Part shown: one piece after another, positions 34,711-45,100 of the stretch
Numbering within the stretch: position 1 is the first letter of the stretch
How the letters are laid out: each line of letters begins with the position of its first letter
Source: Anisus vortex
Taxonomy: Eukaryota; Mollusca; Gastropoda; Planorbidae
Length of the DNA stretch: 64,000 nt
Direction of reading: 5' to 3'
NCBI GenBank assembly: GCA_949126835.1
Contig: OX421496.1
Location: 16,014,844 to 16,078,843, forward strand
Made by a program: the position numbers and the translations under genes
Notes under the pieces: model-generated
Databases searched by the model: none
What the model saw: the letters and a program-made list of their open reading frames with translations, nothing else
Told to the model about the DNA's origin: nothing

Positions 34711-35956
34711 GCTAGAGAATCAAATAAACCTATTTATAGGGGCCTACTTTGGACTTCATGAAACCACAAACATATAATCAATGGGCGTTTGCCCGCTAGT
34801 CTTTACGCTAAGTAGGTAGCCATAGATCTATACATTTTATATTTTCCCCAAAAGAATGAAGCAACTGATAAAAAAATGTGGGGGGGGGGACAACTTGGCG
34901 TGTTAGTAATGGGGAGGGGTGTGTCTTTAACATTATATTCTCTCTCCCTTTAGGGTGCCATTGTGATTTCGTAATATTGGTATGATATAATATGATTAAT
35001 TTAGCGGAATATATTAAAGCCTGTGACATTTAACACACTTAATGAGAGTAATCTACAAGAAATATACAAAATAACATTTTAAAAAATTATGCGTGTTTAC
35101 AATTAGCCTACCTGGCATGTAAAAAAATCTGGCATCTGTTCATCTGTATATTTTAAAGTCAATATTATCACCGGAAATTCCTGCTAAGCTTAAACCAAAA
35201 GAGCGCAACAAGTATATATGTAGATCTATATGATAGACGAGTATACATGGAAAATCTTTGTACCGGTATGCAAAGTAAATATTCAATGTTATATTGTTTA
35301 GCAGGTTTTCAATTTTGTCCCTTTTTTTCTTTGTAGTAATATTAACCTTATTCTCTTTATATAGCCTTTTTCCTATTATAAAGAATATGTCAATATGTGT
35401 GGGCCTGACATTGCCTAACAATTTTATATAATATAATAAATAATACTAATACAAAGCAAAGACTAAAACTAAAGACAAAGAAAAAGGACGAAAGTGAAAG
35501 GAGTAGTCAGTAGGCTTAATCAACTTAATGAAATTGTAATAGTGAAAATAGTAGGCCAAATTAATAATTATGCCTAACTAAGACACAGGCTCCAAGACCA
35601 ATATAATTCAATATTAATTCAATTCAATATAATTCAATGTAGCCTAGGCCTAGGTCTATACTTATACTATAGTACTATAGGCCTAATTATAATACTATAA
35701 TCTAGGCCTATATATATTCTATAGACTATAGTACAATTACAATAGTATAGTCTCCATTATAAACCACATAATTATTAAATTATATAGGCCTATCAATATA
35801 TATTTTTTAATTTATTGCCTAATATAAATATAATTAAAAATTACTGTGAGTTTGTTATATGTTTGTATATATATTTAGGCCTATCTGTTTGTTTGCTATA
35901 GGCCGTTTGGGCGTTTCACCATAGACTTATTATTATGGCATAGAGCCTAATAGAGG
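34711..35956. other. AT-rich DNA, TAGGCCTA and CTATAG palindromes
   Basis: No gene. From about 35580 the sequence is full of short palindromes (TAGGCCTA, CTATAG, AATATT) and CAATATAATT repeats. A G-run lies near 34880. Confidence 0.5.
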
Positions 35957-36530
35957 CATAGACTATAAATAATAAGATGGACCGCTTGCTCTATTTTTAG
36001 AGCTTAGGCCTATATGTATTTTTTTTCCGTGCGCAACCAATAAGGCTGTCTTAAATTACTTCTACGCACCTCCTTGTTTCTCAAATGTTTCCGCTGTATA
36101 GAACTTTCGAATTAAATTTTAATTTTTCATTGAGAAAATCAAGCAATTCAATAAAACGGAAGTGCAAAGTATTATACGAATCGGGAATTCCGAAAAGCAG
36201 TCTTTCGAGTCATCATATAGCAGAAATACTAAAGCAAGCGGTCCATGTGTAAATGTGTATTAGGCCTATAGTCTATGGTTTGACAGATCACGATTAGCAC
36301 AAAAGTTAATTGTATAAAGGGGAAACGTCCTCCAAAAGACATTTTTATTACCCGGTATTATATAAAATATAAATATAGACCTATATAGTAACTATATACT
36401 TTTATTTATATAGTATTATATAGCCTAGTTAATATAGTAGGCTAAACAATATTGCTTAATTCGTTAATTTATTATTTTAAATAAACGTAGACCTTTTACT
36501 TTTACTAATCACTGTATTTTAAGGTTCTAA
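35885..36530 (+). repeat. Repeat family D copy 1, interrupted by MITE B
   Basis: TTTGCTATAGGCCGTTTGGGC (35893 on) and, after the MITE, AAGGGGAAACGTCCTCCAAA then CAATATTGCTTAATTCGTTAA and TTTTACTAATCACTGTA match the copies at 51487-51665 (plus) and 63665-63838 (minus). The nature of the family is unknown; no terminal inverted repeat is clear. Confidence 0.65.
35957..36277. mobile_element. MITE family B copy 2
   Basis: The ends are CATAGACTATAAATAATAAG and an inverted partner ending TATAGTCTATG. Subterminal ATGGACCGCTTGCT and AGCAAGCGGTCCAT are perfect inverted partners of 14 bp. It is the same family as 12728-13190 and is inserted inside repeat family D. Confidence 0.75.
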
Positions 36531-37172
36531 ACTACTATTTACTAGTAGTAAATAATAGTCAATAGACGATTAGTAGTGTAGCCTATTGACTATTGATTGT
36601 AGTATTTAAATGACTAGGCTTATAATATATAGTAAATAATAGTAGTCTATATAGGCCTACTATATATTTATATATAGACACTATTGTGACTATAGGCCTA
36701 GTCATACAGTCTAAGTATATAGGCCTACTGACTATAGTCTACTGTATACCCTATCTATCAGCACTATCTAGACTCTAGCCTAAATAACTAAAGACTACTT
36801 AGATTCACTTTTAGACGTTTAATTTTATTTAATAATTGAATGACATCCGTGTGTTTTAGTCATGACTAATTAGACTTAGAATTCAACTTTAGATTATTAT
36901 TGAAAGTGTTTATTATTAGTTATTAGAATTTAAAAAATTTATAATTAATAATTAATGTAAAATTTCTATCTGAATTTGAGCTTAGTTTTAGTTAGTTAGA
37001 CTTAGATGAGATGAGGCTAGGGTGACTAAGACTACGAGCGTCTAAGAGTACTAGAACTAGAAACTTCTTAGGACTTCTGTATATATAATATAACAATCCT
37101 CTGTAACATTTATAAAATATATTCAAGGAAATCAATGGGCGACATATTTAATATTTGGAGTAACATATATAA
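36531..37172. other. AT-rich DNA with TAGGCCTA
   Basis: No gene. TAGTAAATAATAG-type motifs and TAGGCCTA recur at 36530-36770. Confidence 0.5.
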
Positions 37173-37385
37173 CCAGTGCTTTATTTGTGACAGTACGCAC
37201 TGGTACAGCGTACCGGCACCTTTTTCAATGTGGGGAAAAAATTATTACTTTTCTTGTATTTTAACGTTTATTATTAATTTAATTTAGTATATTTGCAGTT
37301 GTGATTTAGCTTGCATCGAGGTGTGAACTGGTAGTTAAAAGTTAGGCAATCCATCATTGAGTACCGGCACTTATTTTTTTACAAA
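37173..37385. mobile_element. hAT-type MITE family E, copy 1 (right end eroded)
   Basis: It begins CAGTGCTTTATTTGTGACAG and shares CGGCACCTTTTTCAATGTGG and TTAGGCAATCCATCATTGAG with the element at 62512-63097. The right terminal CACTG is not recognisable. Confidence 0.6.
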
Positions 37386-39394
37386 AAAAAATAACTTTAA
37401 ATAATTTTAGGTAAATTTTTGTAAAAAAATTGTGCTTTTTTTTTTAGACAATTTACAAATTCACACAAAATGTGATTTTCAATTTATAGGCCTATATAAT
37501 ATAATAATAATGCATTTATTTTGCTATGTGACTAGACAAATGTGATGTTTCTTGTATTATGTTTTTATCACCAGTTTCTTTGTCACTAAAATCATTGATT
37601 CTGCCTAGCATTAAAAATTAAGAGGCAATAACTAGGCCTACATGTAGGCCCTATTTTTGCTGAAAAGATAAAAAATTTACACAAATACATGTTTAAAAAA
37701 TTGTAAATAAAAATGACAAAAATTTAAAAATGGGTAGGCCTATCCATGTTTGTAAATAATATTCATTAGACCTATCTTCTACCGGAAAATCAAAACAATG
37801 AAAGGTAGGCAAGTTATGTGATCATGTTCCTAAATAGCTTCAGTTTTTCTTCATTAAATCTTTAACAAAACATGAATTATTAAAAAATTCTCAATTTTTT
37901 GTAATCCAAATTTAATTTTAGTGATAGAATAGGCCTATAGAGAATATAGTTTAGGCCTACTATTGGAATCCTCTCTTTAAAACCTTTCTATTGGTTAATA
38001 GCAAGTTAATAATGTTTTATTTTAGCAATTTCATGTCTGATAGGCCTACCTACATAGAAAATCTGTACAATTTATAAAATGTGTAATAAGGAAAATTACA
38101 GGCGTTTAGCCTATGCCTACTTATTTAGAATTCAGATAATTCTATTTTTTTACTCATTTTCGTTTCAGTCAAACCTTACGACTATAATTGTTATAGCCTA
38201 CTTATAGTTTATATAGTTTATAGCAAAAAAATAAAAATCGATTATAAGACTATAATGGCCCATGTCTTTAATTTAACCAATGGGGATAAAACTTTTTACA
38301 CACATTATACTTTTTTTGGCAGCTATATATTGATAACAAAATCTTTTTTTTATTGGTCTTTCCAGTACAAGATGTGAAGATACAATTTGTGCAGACCTAC
38401 TTCTTCAGGAGTTAACTATAACACAGAGGTGCGTTTTCTTCTATGGGAATTTTGTTGTTTGGTTATCAAATTTGCTGTTGTTATAGTTTCAAATGTTGAT
38501 AGTATATATATTATTTGTTGAGTTATTTTGAGGAGTAGTATGAAATGGTTAAAATTGTTTAAGTAAGGAGAGAGACCGACTGATGTATGACTGCAAGGAT
38601 GCCAGTTTTCCGACTAAAGCCGGATTTCAGGCTTTTTCCTCTTCTTCTTTTATACATGCTGCTTATGTAAAGTTTATAAGTACACCACTATTTGCATTAC
38701 ATAATTAGTTAGGCTAAATTAAAAAAAATGTTTATGGTTTGTGTCACTATACGTATTGTCGCGCGTTCAAGCTAGCATATTAGTTTTTGTAGGTAAAAAA
38801 ATTTTCAGGCTTTTTTGTCTAGGCCTGCTGGCATCCCTGATGACCGAAGGAACAAATGCCTGATTGTGCGTGTGTATGAGAAACAACAGTGTTAGTGTTA
38901 TTGTAAATATAGGAATGAAAGAATACTCAGCTACGTGTGAATAAAAAAAACCTGGTGTGTACAAAGAACAGAAGAAGGAACATTTGGGTGGACATTTATT
39001 ATAAAAGATAGAAATAAACTATATTTCTATATAGGGCGTTGGCAATCACGTGACAAAAAAGCATGTGATTTTTGATTACTTTGTGTAGTGGTGTACAAGT
39101 ACAATGACCACTGTATTAATATAAAGTTTCATATAGGCTTGAGCTTTTTTAAATGAAGTTTTATGTTTTAAGTCTTATTAAGATTTAAGCTGTATTATGT
39201 CTGTTAAAAAAAATAGGCTATTTTATTATTATCATAGACATAGATCATAGACGATGTGAGCCTATTAGTAAGTTGACTAGATAGCCTATTCACCAACACT
39301 ATCACTTGGCATTGTAGCTGCCCTACTTACCAAATAGCCTAGCCTACGAAACATTAAGTGTAGGCCTATAAAGTGAAATTGAAAGTGTAAATAG
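37386..39394. other. AT-rich DNA upstream of a hAT element
   Basis: No protein-coding gene is recognised. TAGGCCTA is frequent up to about 38050. A possible short exon lies at 38366-38428 (listed separately). Confidence 0.45.
38366..38428 (+). other. Candidate 5' UTR exon of the zinc-finger gene
   Basis: TTTTATTGGTCTTTCCAG ends at 38365 and a GTGCGT donor starts at 38429, leaving 63 bp. If spliced to 42085 an in-frame TAA precedes the junction, so translation would begin at the ATG at 42102. Only splice-like signals support it. Confidence 0.25.
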
Positions 39395-39747
39395 GTCTAG
39401 CCCAGGGGTCGGCAACCTTTTGAGGCACAAGAGCCAAAAGTTACAACTTACACAATTTCCCAGTTTTTAAAGAGCCACTAACTTTTTTTTTTCAATATTA
39501 TCGTATTTGATTAGGAGTAGGAATAGCCTACCTAAAGGGCCTACAAAATTGATTTTTTATTTCAAATAAATATGGGCCTATTTATTCATATAAAACATAC
39601 AAATGTATCGCACAAAATATATTAAAGTATTTTAGCTAGCTCTGCTAGAATAATAAAATTAGTTATCAAATAGTAGGTCTATAACTATAATTATTGAATA
39701 ATAGATAGTTACAATAGTTACATCAATGGGAGCATTGGCCTTGAATG

Positions 39748-40005
39748 CCTTTTGAAAGTTTGGCTAAATCTGGCTCACAACTTGTTGTTTTAAGTTTCTA
39801 GCACACCTCTAGATTTTTATTTGTTAGTTGGCTTCTTACTTTACTTTTTATTATATTTCATGCAAGAAAACGCTTGTTCGCACGAATATGTGACTCGAAG
39901 ATCGTCAGCACTCCAAATGCCAACTTCTTCACCTCACTGTAGCATTCTGGAAAACTATTCCATGCGTCAAATATGAGTGCCTCAATCTACTGCATTTCTT
40001 TTAGA
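39748..40005 (-). pseudogene. hAT transposase C-terminal (dimerisation) remnant
   Basis: One continuous minus-strand frame reads IEALIFDAWNSFPECYSEV, KKLAFGVLTIFESHIRANKR, IKSKVRSQLTNKNLEVC and KLKTTSCEPDLAKLSK in order. This matches the hAT C-terminal dimerisation domain layout (L...F-S....E..FS.MK..KS..RS.LT...L...L). Three in-frame stops interrupt it (before IEAL, after KRFLA and after LEVC), so it is inactive. The upstream catalytic part is absent: the LINE fragment occupies the position where it would be. No complete protein can be read. Confidence 0.85.
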
Positions 40006-40079
40006 GTTTAGAACTGTCCAGTTGTGCAGAGTGGACCTCCAACTCACAACTTTGCTCCGAAGAAGACTGAACACTACCG

Positions 40080-41095
40080 CCCGCTGGGTTGCGTACTGGG
40101 TGTTTCATATAGTAGTCTAAGTAGTGACTAGCGGATGTCAGCTATAACTGTCTGTCTACTCTATCCTCCCAGCCTGTTCATGTCTACTATGGTGTGCCAC
40201 ATGGGTCTGTCCTCGGCCCAATTAATTGTTTTCACCCTTTATACCAAACCCCTCTCCTTTGTCATCGAACGCCACAACCTAAAATATCATTCTTTCGCCG
40301 ATGACACCCAGGTCTCTAACAGTGCAGAGCCTGAAGACTTCGACAGGCTCCTTGCTTCCATCTCCATCTGTTTCCTGGACATCCAGAGCTGGATGAACGA
40401 AAACAAGTTAAAGTTGAACAGTGAGAAGACTGAAGCTTTTATAGTCGTTACGAGACGGAGGGTCGTGTCCCTCACTGCGTCCGATCTCAGCTGGCCGACT
40501 CAACAGTACCTTTCTCCCCGACTGTCAAGAGCCTTGATGTCTATGTGAGCTCCACGCTGTCCATGCAGCCCCACATCTCCTTCCTCACCAAAATCTGCTT
40601 CTTCCATCTGCATCGTATTGACGCCATCCGTCGCTATCTTATTAAGGAAGCTTGTGTTAAGCTTGTCATCGCTCTCCTCTTTTGCCGCTTGGATTATTGC
40701 AATTCGCTCTTTGCTGGCCTCTTGGCCTCCTCCCTTCAGGGCCTCCAACGTGTCCAGAACTGTGCTGCCCGACTGGTCCTTAAGAAGAAGAAGTCGACTT
40801 ATATCACTCCTCAGCTCCGATCTCTGCACTGGCTACCGCTCGGTTTCTGATGCACTAACTCTTCAGATCCCTCGTGCGAAGCTAGTGTTCGCTGGCCAAA
40901 GTGCATTCTCATATGGGACCAGTCCGCCTGGAATGCCTTCCCTCTACAGCTTCGCCAGAAGACACACCTATTCAAGTAGCAGTATTCAGCTGTACATGGA
41001 TACATTTTCGTCTTTTATTCGTTGTCTATACTCTGTCTGCAACTGTTGACGGCGCATAGAACTGTTCCCAACTGGAATTGTTATTACTCTACCTA
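40080..41095 (+). pseudogene. L2/CR1-group LINE 3' fragment inside the hAT element
   Basis: Plus-strand frames give VCHMGLSSAQ-like sequence where GVPQGSVLGP is expected, then FADDTQVSN (about 40300), WMNENKLKLNSEKTE, MQPHISFLTK, CRLDYCNSLFAGLLASSLQG and ITPQLRSLHWLPLG. The 5' half is missing and there are several frameshifts. The tail (ACATTTTCGTC, CGTTGTCTATACTCTGTCTG) matches the 3' UTR of the copy ending at 32943. It is a 5'-truncated insertion or a segment captured by the hAT element. Confidence 0.85.
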
Positions 41096-41316
41096 TTATC
41101 ACTGTTCTCTGTTGAGTGATTTTATCCTGTTTTCAGTATAATATAGGCTATATATAATATATATATATATATTTGCAGTATAATATTTTGTATGAGTTTT
41201 GAAAATAAAATAATATAATTATTAATATTTGCGCATGGAATTGGAGAGCCGCATCTTGTCATCGAAAGAGCCGCATGCGGCTCGCGAGCCGCAGGTTGCC
41301 GACCCCTGGTCTAGCC

Positions 41317-41697
41317 GGCCCTAGCCTAATCACATTAATCAATTAATCTACAGTACTACTATTTACCTCTTTATTTTTGAGTAGGATAGTCAATATTCAT
41401 ATGTGAATTTGGCATGATAAGAAATTTCACTATATGCCATATTTGTTCCTCTATTTACAAATGACGCCACTAAAAAACTTAAGCTCCGCCCATTGCAAAC
41501 GCTCTATAGGTTACATTTCTCTCTATATAAATTTTTCTCAAAAATGTAAAATGAAAATGTCACATATTGTCATTGTACCTGATTTGTTCATAATATACCA
41601 TAAAGAAAACCAAAATGGCCGTCAATGTTCTACAACTTGGGTTCTATGCATTTTTACAAAATTGCAACTTTAAATAAAATAATTATATACAATTTTC
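41317..41697. other. Intergenic DNA
   Basis: AT-rich with no repeat recognised; short frames only. Confidence 0.45.
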
Positions 41698-41868
41698 CTT
41701 GTCTACCCAGCTCTGATGGGTACCTGGCATTAGTACAGTGTAAAGGCAGCTGGGCATTGTGCTGGCCACACAATCCCCTAGTATGCTGTGGCCACAGAAA
41801 CTGGTAAATGCTGCTTTACCTGCCCTATAACAAATGTGGTCCTTAGGGTACTTATTACTTACTTACAA
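41698..41868 (+). repeat. SINE family A, body
   Basis: TCTACCCAGCTCTGATGGGT, CTGGCATTAGTACAGTG, AAAGGCAGCTGGGCATTGTG, GCCACAGAAACTGGTAAATG and CTGCCCTATAAC are in family order, ending in TTACT repeats. The tRNA-like head is missing, as in the 33.6-kb copy. It lies about 215 bp before the large coding exon. Confidence 0.8.
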
Positions 41869-42084
41869 CACAAAGACTATTTTTTTTTAAGTAAGCTTTA
41901 TTTTTTAAATTATACTATAGGCATACTACGGTAGAGGATTTAGACCTGAAAATCAAGTACTAGTAGTCATCTTATGTAAATCATGGAAATGACATGTTAA
42001 AAATATTTTTATAAAAGATAGTTATTTGTAAATGTATTTATTTGGATGTTGCTTTTATTAGATTTATTTCAATTTTTTTTTTAG
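41869..42084 (+). promoter_or_regulatory. Intron end and splice acceptor of the zinc-finger exon
   Basis: TTTATTTCAATTTTTTTTTTAG ends at 42084: a T-rich tract and AG, a textbook acceptor. The open frame continues upstream only to a TTG at 42042, with Phe/Ile-rich translation typical of intron DNA, so the exon is taken to begin at 42085. Confidence 0.75.
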
Positions 42085-42101
42085 GAGAAGAACCTAAAAA
42101 C

Positions 42102-45100
42102 ATGCCATTCACAAATCAGGCATTCCACTTTCAACAAGATGTTGCACCTCAAAGCAATCTTAGTTCTAATGGAGATGAAGTAGCAGGTATAGAGTCAGTT
42201 CAACATATATCTCAAAAACTGACAGATAATTTAAGGGAAAAGTTGCATAAGAAAGCAACAGGTGCATCCAGCTCAGCCTCTATCAATGTATTCCCACAAG
42301 ATAATGTGGCGAATTTCAATAGTGCACCTACAAATGCAGACAAATTGGTTATCAACTCTGTGTACAGTTTAGCTCAACCATCTGAAGCCAATGGTAGTTC
42401 TAGCTTAATGTATGTGCCTCATTCAAATACTCCTTCATCTTCAAACTCTATTGAAGTGGTTAACAGCCTACCGGTATTTTTAGTTAAATCACAGCCAGCT
42501 ACATCTATACTTTCTATTTTGTCAAGGGCTCCACTGACTTCAGGCGGGTCAATGTTAGAAACAAAATCCGTTAGAGACTCAATTTATAACGCTGGGCCAC
42601 TTCTTCCTCATAGCCTTGGACCACCTCCACTTTATGTTGGACCACCTCCTACTGATAACCCTAGATCATCTCCTCCGGCGTCCACTACATCTATACTTTC
42701 TATTTTGTCAAAGACTCCACTGACTTCAGGCGGGTCAATGTTAGAAACAAAATCCGTTAGAGACTCAATTTATAACGCTGGGCCACTTCTTCCTTATAGC
42801 CTTGGACCACCTCCACTTTATGTTGGACCACGTCCTACTGATAACGCTGGACCACCTCCTTCGGCGTCCACTTTAGAAACAAATGTGGTTAAAGACTCAA
42901 TTCATAACATTAGATCACCTCCTGGCATGGCCATTTTAGAAGCTAATTTGAAGAAGGACTCCTCTCCTGGCATGTCCATTTTAGAAGCTAGTTTGAGGAA
43001 TGACTCCTTTTTTAACGTTGGATCTGACCCCACAGCAGCAGTTGCATCCCCTGACATTCAATTGTCTTCATCTGGGACTGCTACTTCTGGCAGAGCCCCT
43101 GAACCAACACCAATCGACCCTGGCTCATCCTTACCAGAAGTTGTTGATGTTGAAGAAGAAGATTTAGATGATTGCTTGGTGGTGAAAATTGACCTCACCA
43201 ACTGCCAATTTCAAATAGGTAAACGAATCAATAATTTAGAATTGGTGATAGATGATAGTGACGATGAAGATAATAGTGGTTCAACTGAATTAAACAAAGC
43301 CACTAAAGCTCAGAAAGCGAAGTCCAAGAAAAAAAATAACAAAGATATGAGTTCCACAGGTCAAGGAAATAGCGCAGTAAAGGCAAAGAGAAAAACTAAA
43401 CATTTATTGTCTTTATCTAACGCTCCAGGATCTGAAAATATTTCAGACAAGTCATTTACCAGTGTAAAGTCCTCATCTAGCAGCAACGATGAAACTGAGT
43501 CTTTTTGTCCTCTGATAATGAAGGTTGAAGATAGCTATGATTTAGATGAGGCCACTGCAGAAAATGAAATGCCTGTGTTGACTGATGCAAATGATGAGAG
43601 TTCTACTGACGGTGTAAATCCACACACTGCATCTTCAAATCCAAAAGGAAATGAACATGTATTTACTGAACCGACAGAAGATGGAAAAAGTATAGCCGGT
43701 GGTGTTTCAGCTGAAAATTCTAAAAACATAATGTGTAAAACTTGCTCAGTGACATTTCCTACACGCTTAGAGCTAGTGAATCATATGTTGTTAATACATA
43801 AACCAAAGCAGAACCAGGCCACCCTGGCTGATGAATCAAATAAAATAGATGCACCAGTGATAATTAATTTAGAAAATGACTGTCATTCAGAAGTTGTTGA
43901 ATGTAAACAAGAGAAATTAGATGACAGTATAGTGAATCCACACAATGCCACTCAGAGTAATAGAGAAATCTCTTTAGTTCATAAACAGAGCCACATTCAA
44001 ATCATCTCACATGATAATCCCAGGCTAGATGACCCTGTCGTTTATACTGATTCTGCTGCAACAGAGTTCAGTGAAGGTCCTATAAATCCTGCCACTACTT
44101 CTACTGCCACTACAGCGACAGACAACGGGGCGACTGCGACCACACCTGCAGAGCTAGTGCCTTTACCGCCACTTTGTGTTCGCTGTGAACTCTGCTGTCA
44201 ATGGTTCTCTAATTATTCCCGCTTGATGGAACATCTCAGATGTGAACCGCAGTGTAAAAAATACCATGATGAGTTGTATAAAAAGAACTACGGAATATTG
44301 CCACTACCTAGTCGGCCAGGTGCAGCTGGAAACAAACCCAACATAACATGTTCATCATGCAAAAGGAAATTCGCCACAAAAGCCATGTTGAATAGACATC
44401 TTAACGATAGCCCACAGTGTAAAAAAACATCTAAGAAGACAGGAAAAAGTACAGCCCCTAAAAAAATGCCAGAAAAGAATCCAACAGAAGAGGCCAAGAA
44501 AAAAAGTTCAGCATCTGAGAGCACTGCTAATGCCAAAGCAGTTACCTCGTCTAAAGCCACAACATCAGTAGCTAAAACAAATATTTCTACAAATATTGAA
44601 ATTGACACCTTAACTTGTAAAGTGTGTAAGACTGTATTTAAGGATGAAATCCTTCTGGCTAAACATCTTCAGAACTCACAAGTATGTTTAAAACCTAAAG
44701 AAACGCAAGAGAAAAAGACAAATTTCCAATTTAGAGTTCAGCTATCTGGCTATTCTAATGATGGAGGGTTGACCCAGCATACTAATGACAAAGTGCAAGC
44801 TTTAAACAGACCTTCTGAGCAGCAAGAAAAAAACTTAGAAATTGGCAAAACTAAACCTCCAGGCCAGCAAGTTGCACCTGTGACTTCATTGAAACCAGTT
44901 CTGCACCAGGAGCCTAAAGCTGTTATATCCCAACCACCTAAACAAAGAGTGGAACCTGTACAACTATTCCAGAGGTCACCATTTTATAGCATGACTGCTT
45001 CAGGCCAGCAAGTTGCACCAGTGACTTCAATCAAACCAGCACCTTACCAGGAGGTGATAACCATTCCATCCAAATCTCCTGAGCAGAGAATGGAACCTGT

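Larger units (their letters stand above)
39403..41308. mobile_element. hAT element with perfect 8-bp TSD and embedded LINE
   Basis: It begins CAGGGGTCGGCAACCTTTTG and ends GCAGGTTGCCGACCCCTG, a 15-bp perfect inverted repeat. GTCTAGCC flanks both sides (39395-39402 and 41309-41316). Subterminal AGAGCC / GGCTC motifs occur near both ends. Inside are a decayed transposase C-terminus on the minus strand and a LINE 3' end on the plus strand. It is 1,906 bp long and non-autonomous now. Confidence 0.92.

Noticed and set aside
42042..42101. The first 20 codons of the open frame before the zinc-finger ATG
   Set aside because: The first codon is TTG and the translation is Phe/Ile-rich; a polypyrimidine tract and AG end at 42084, so most of this is intron.
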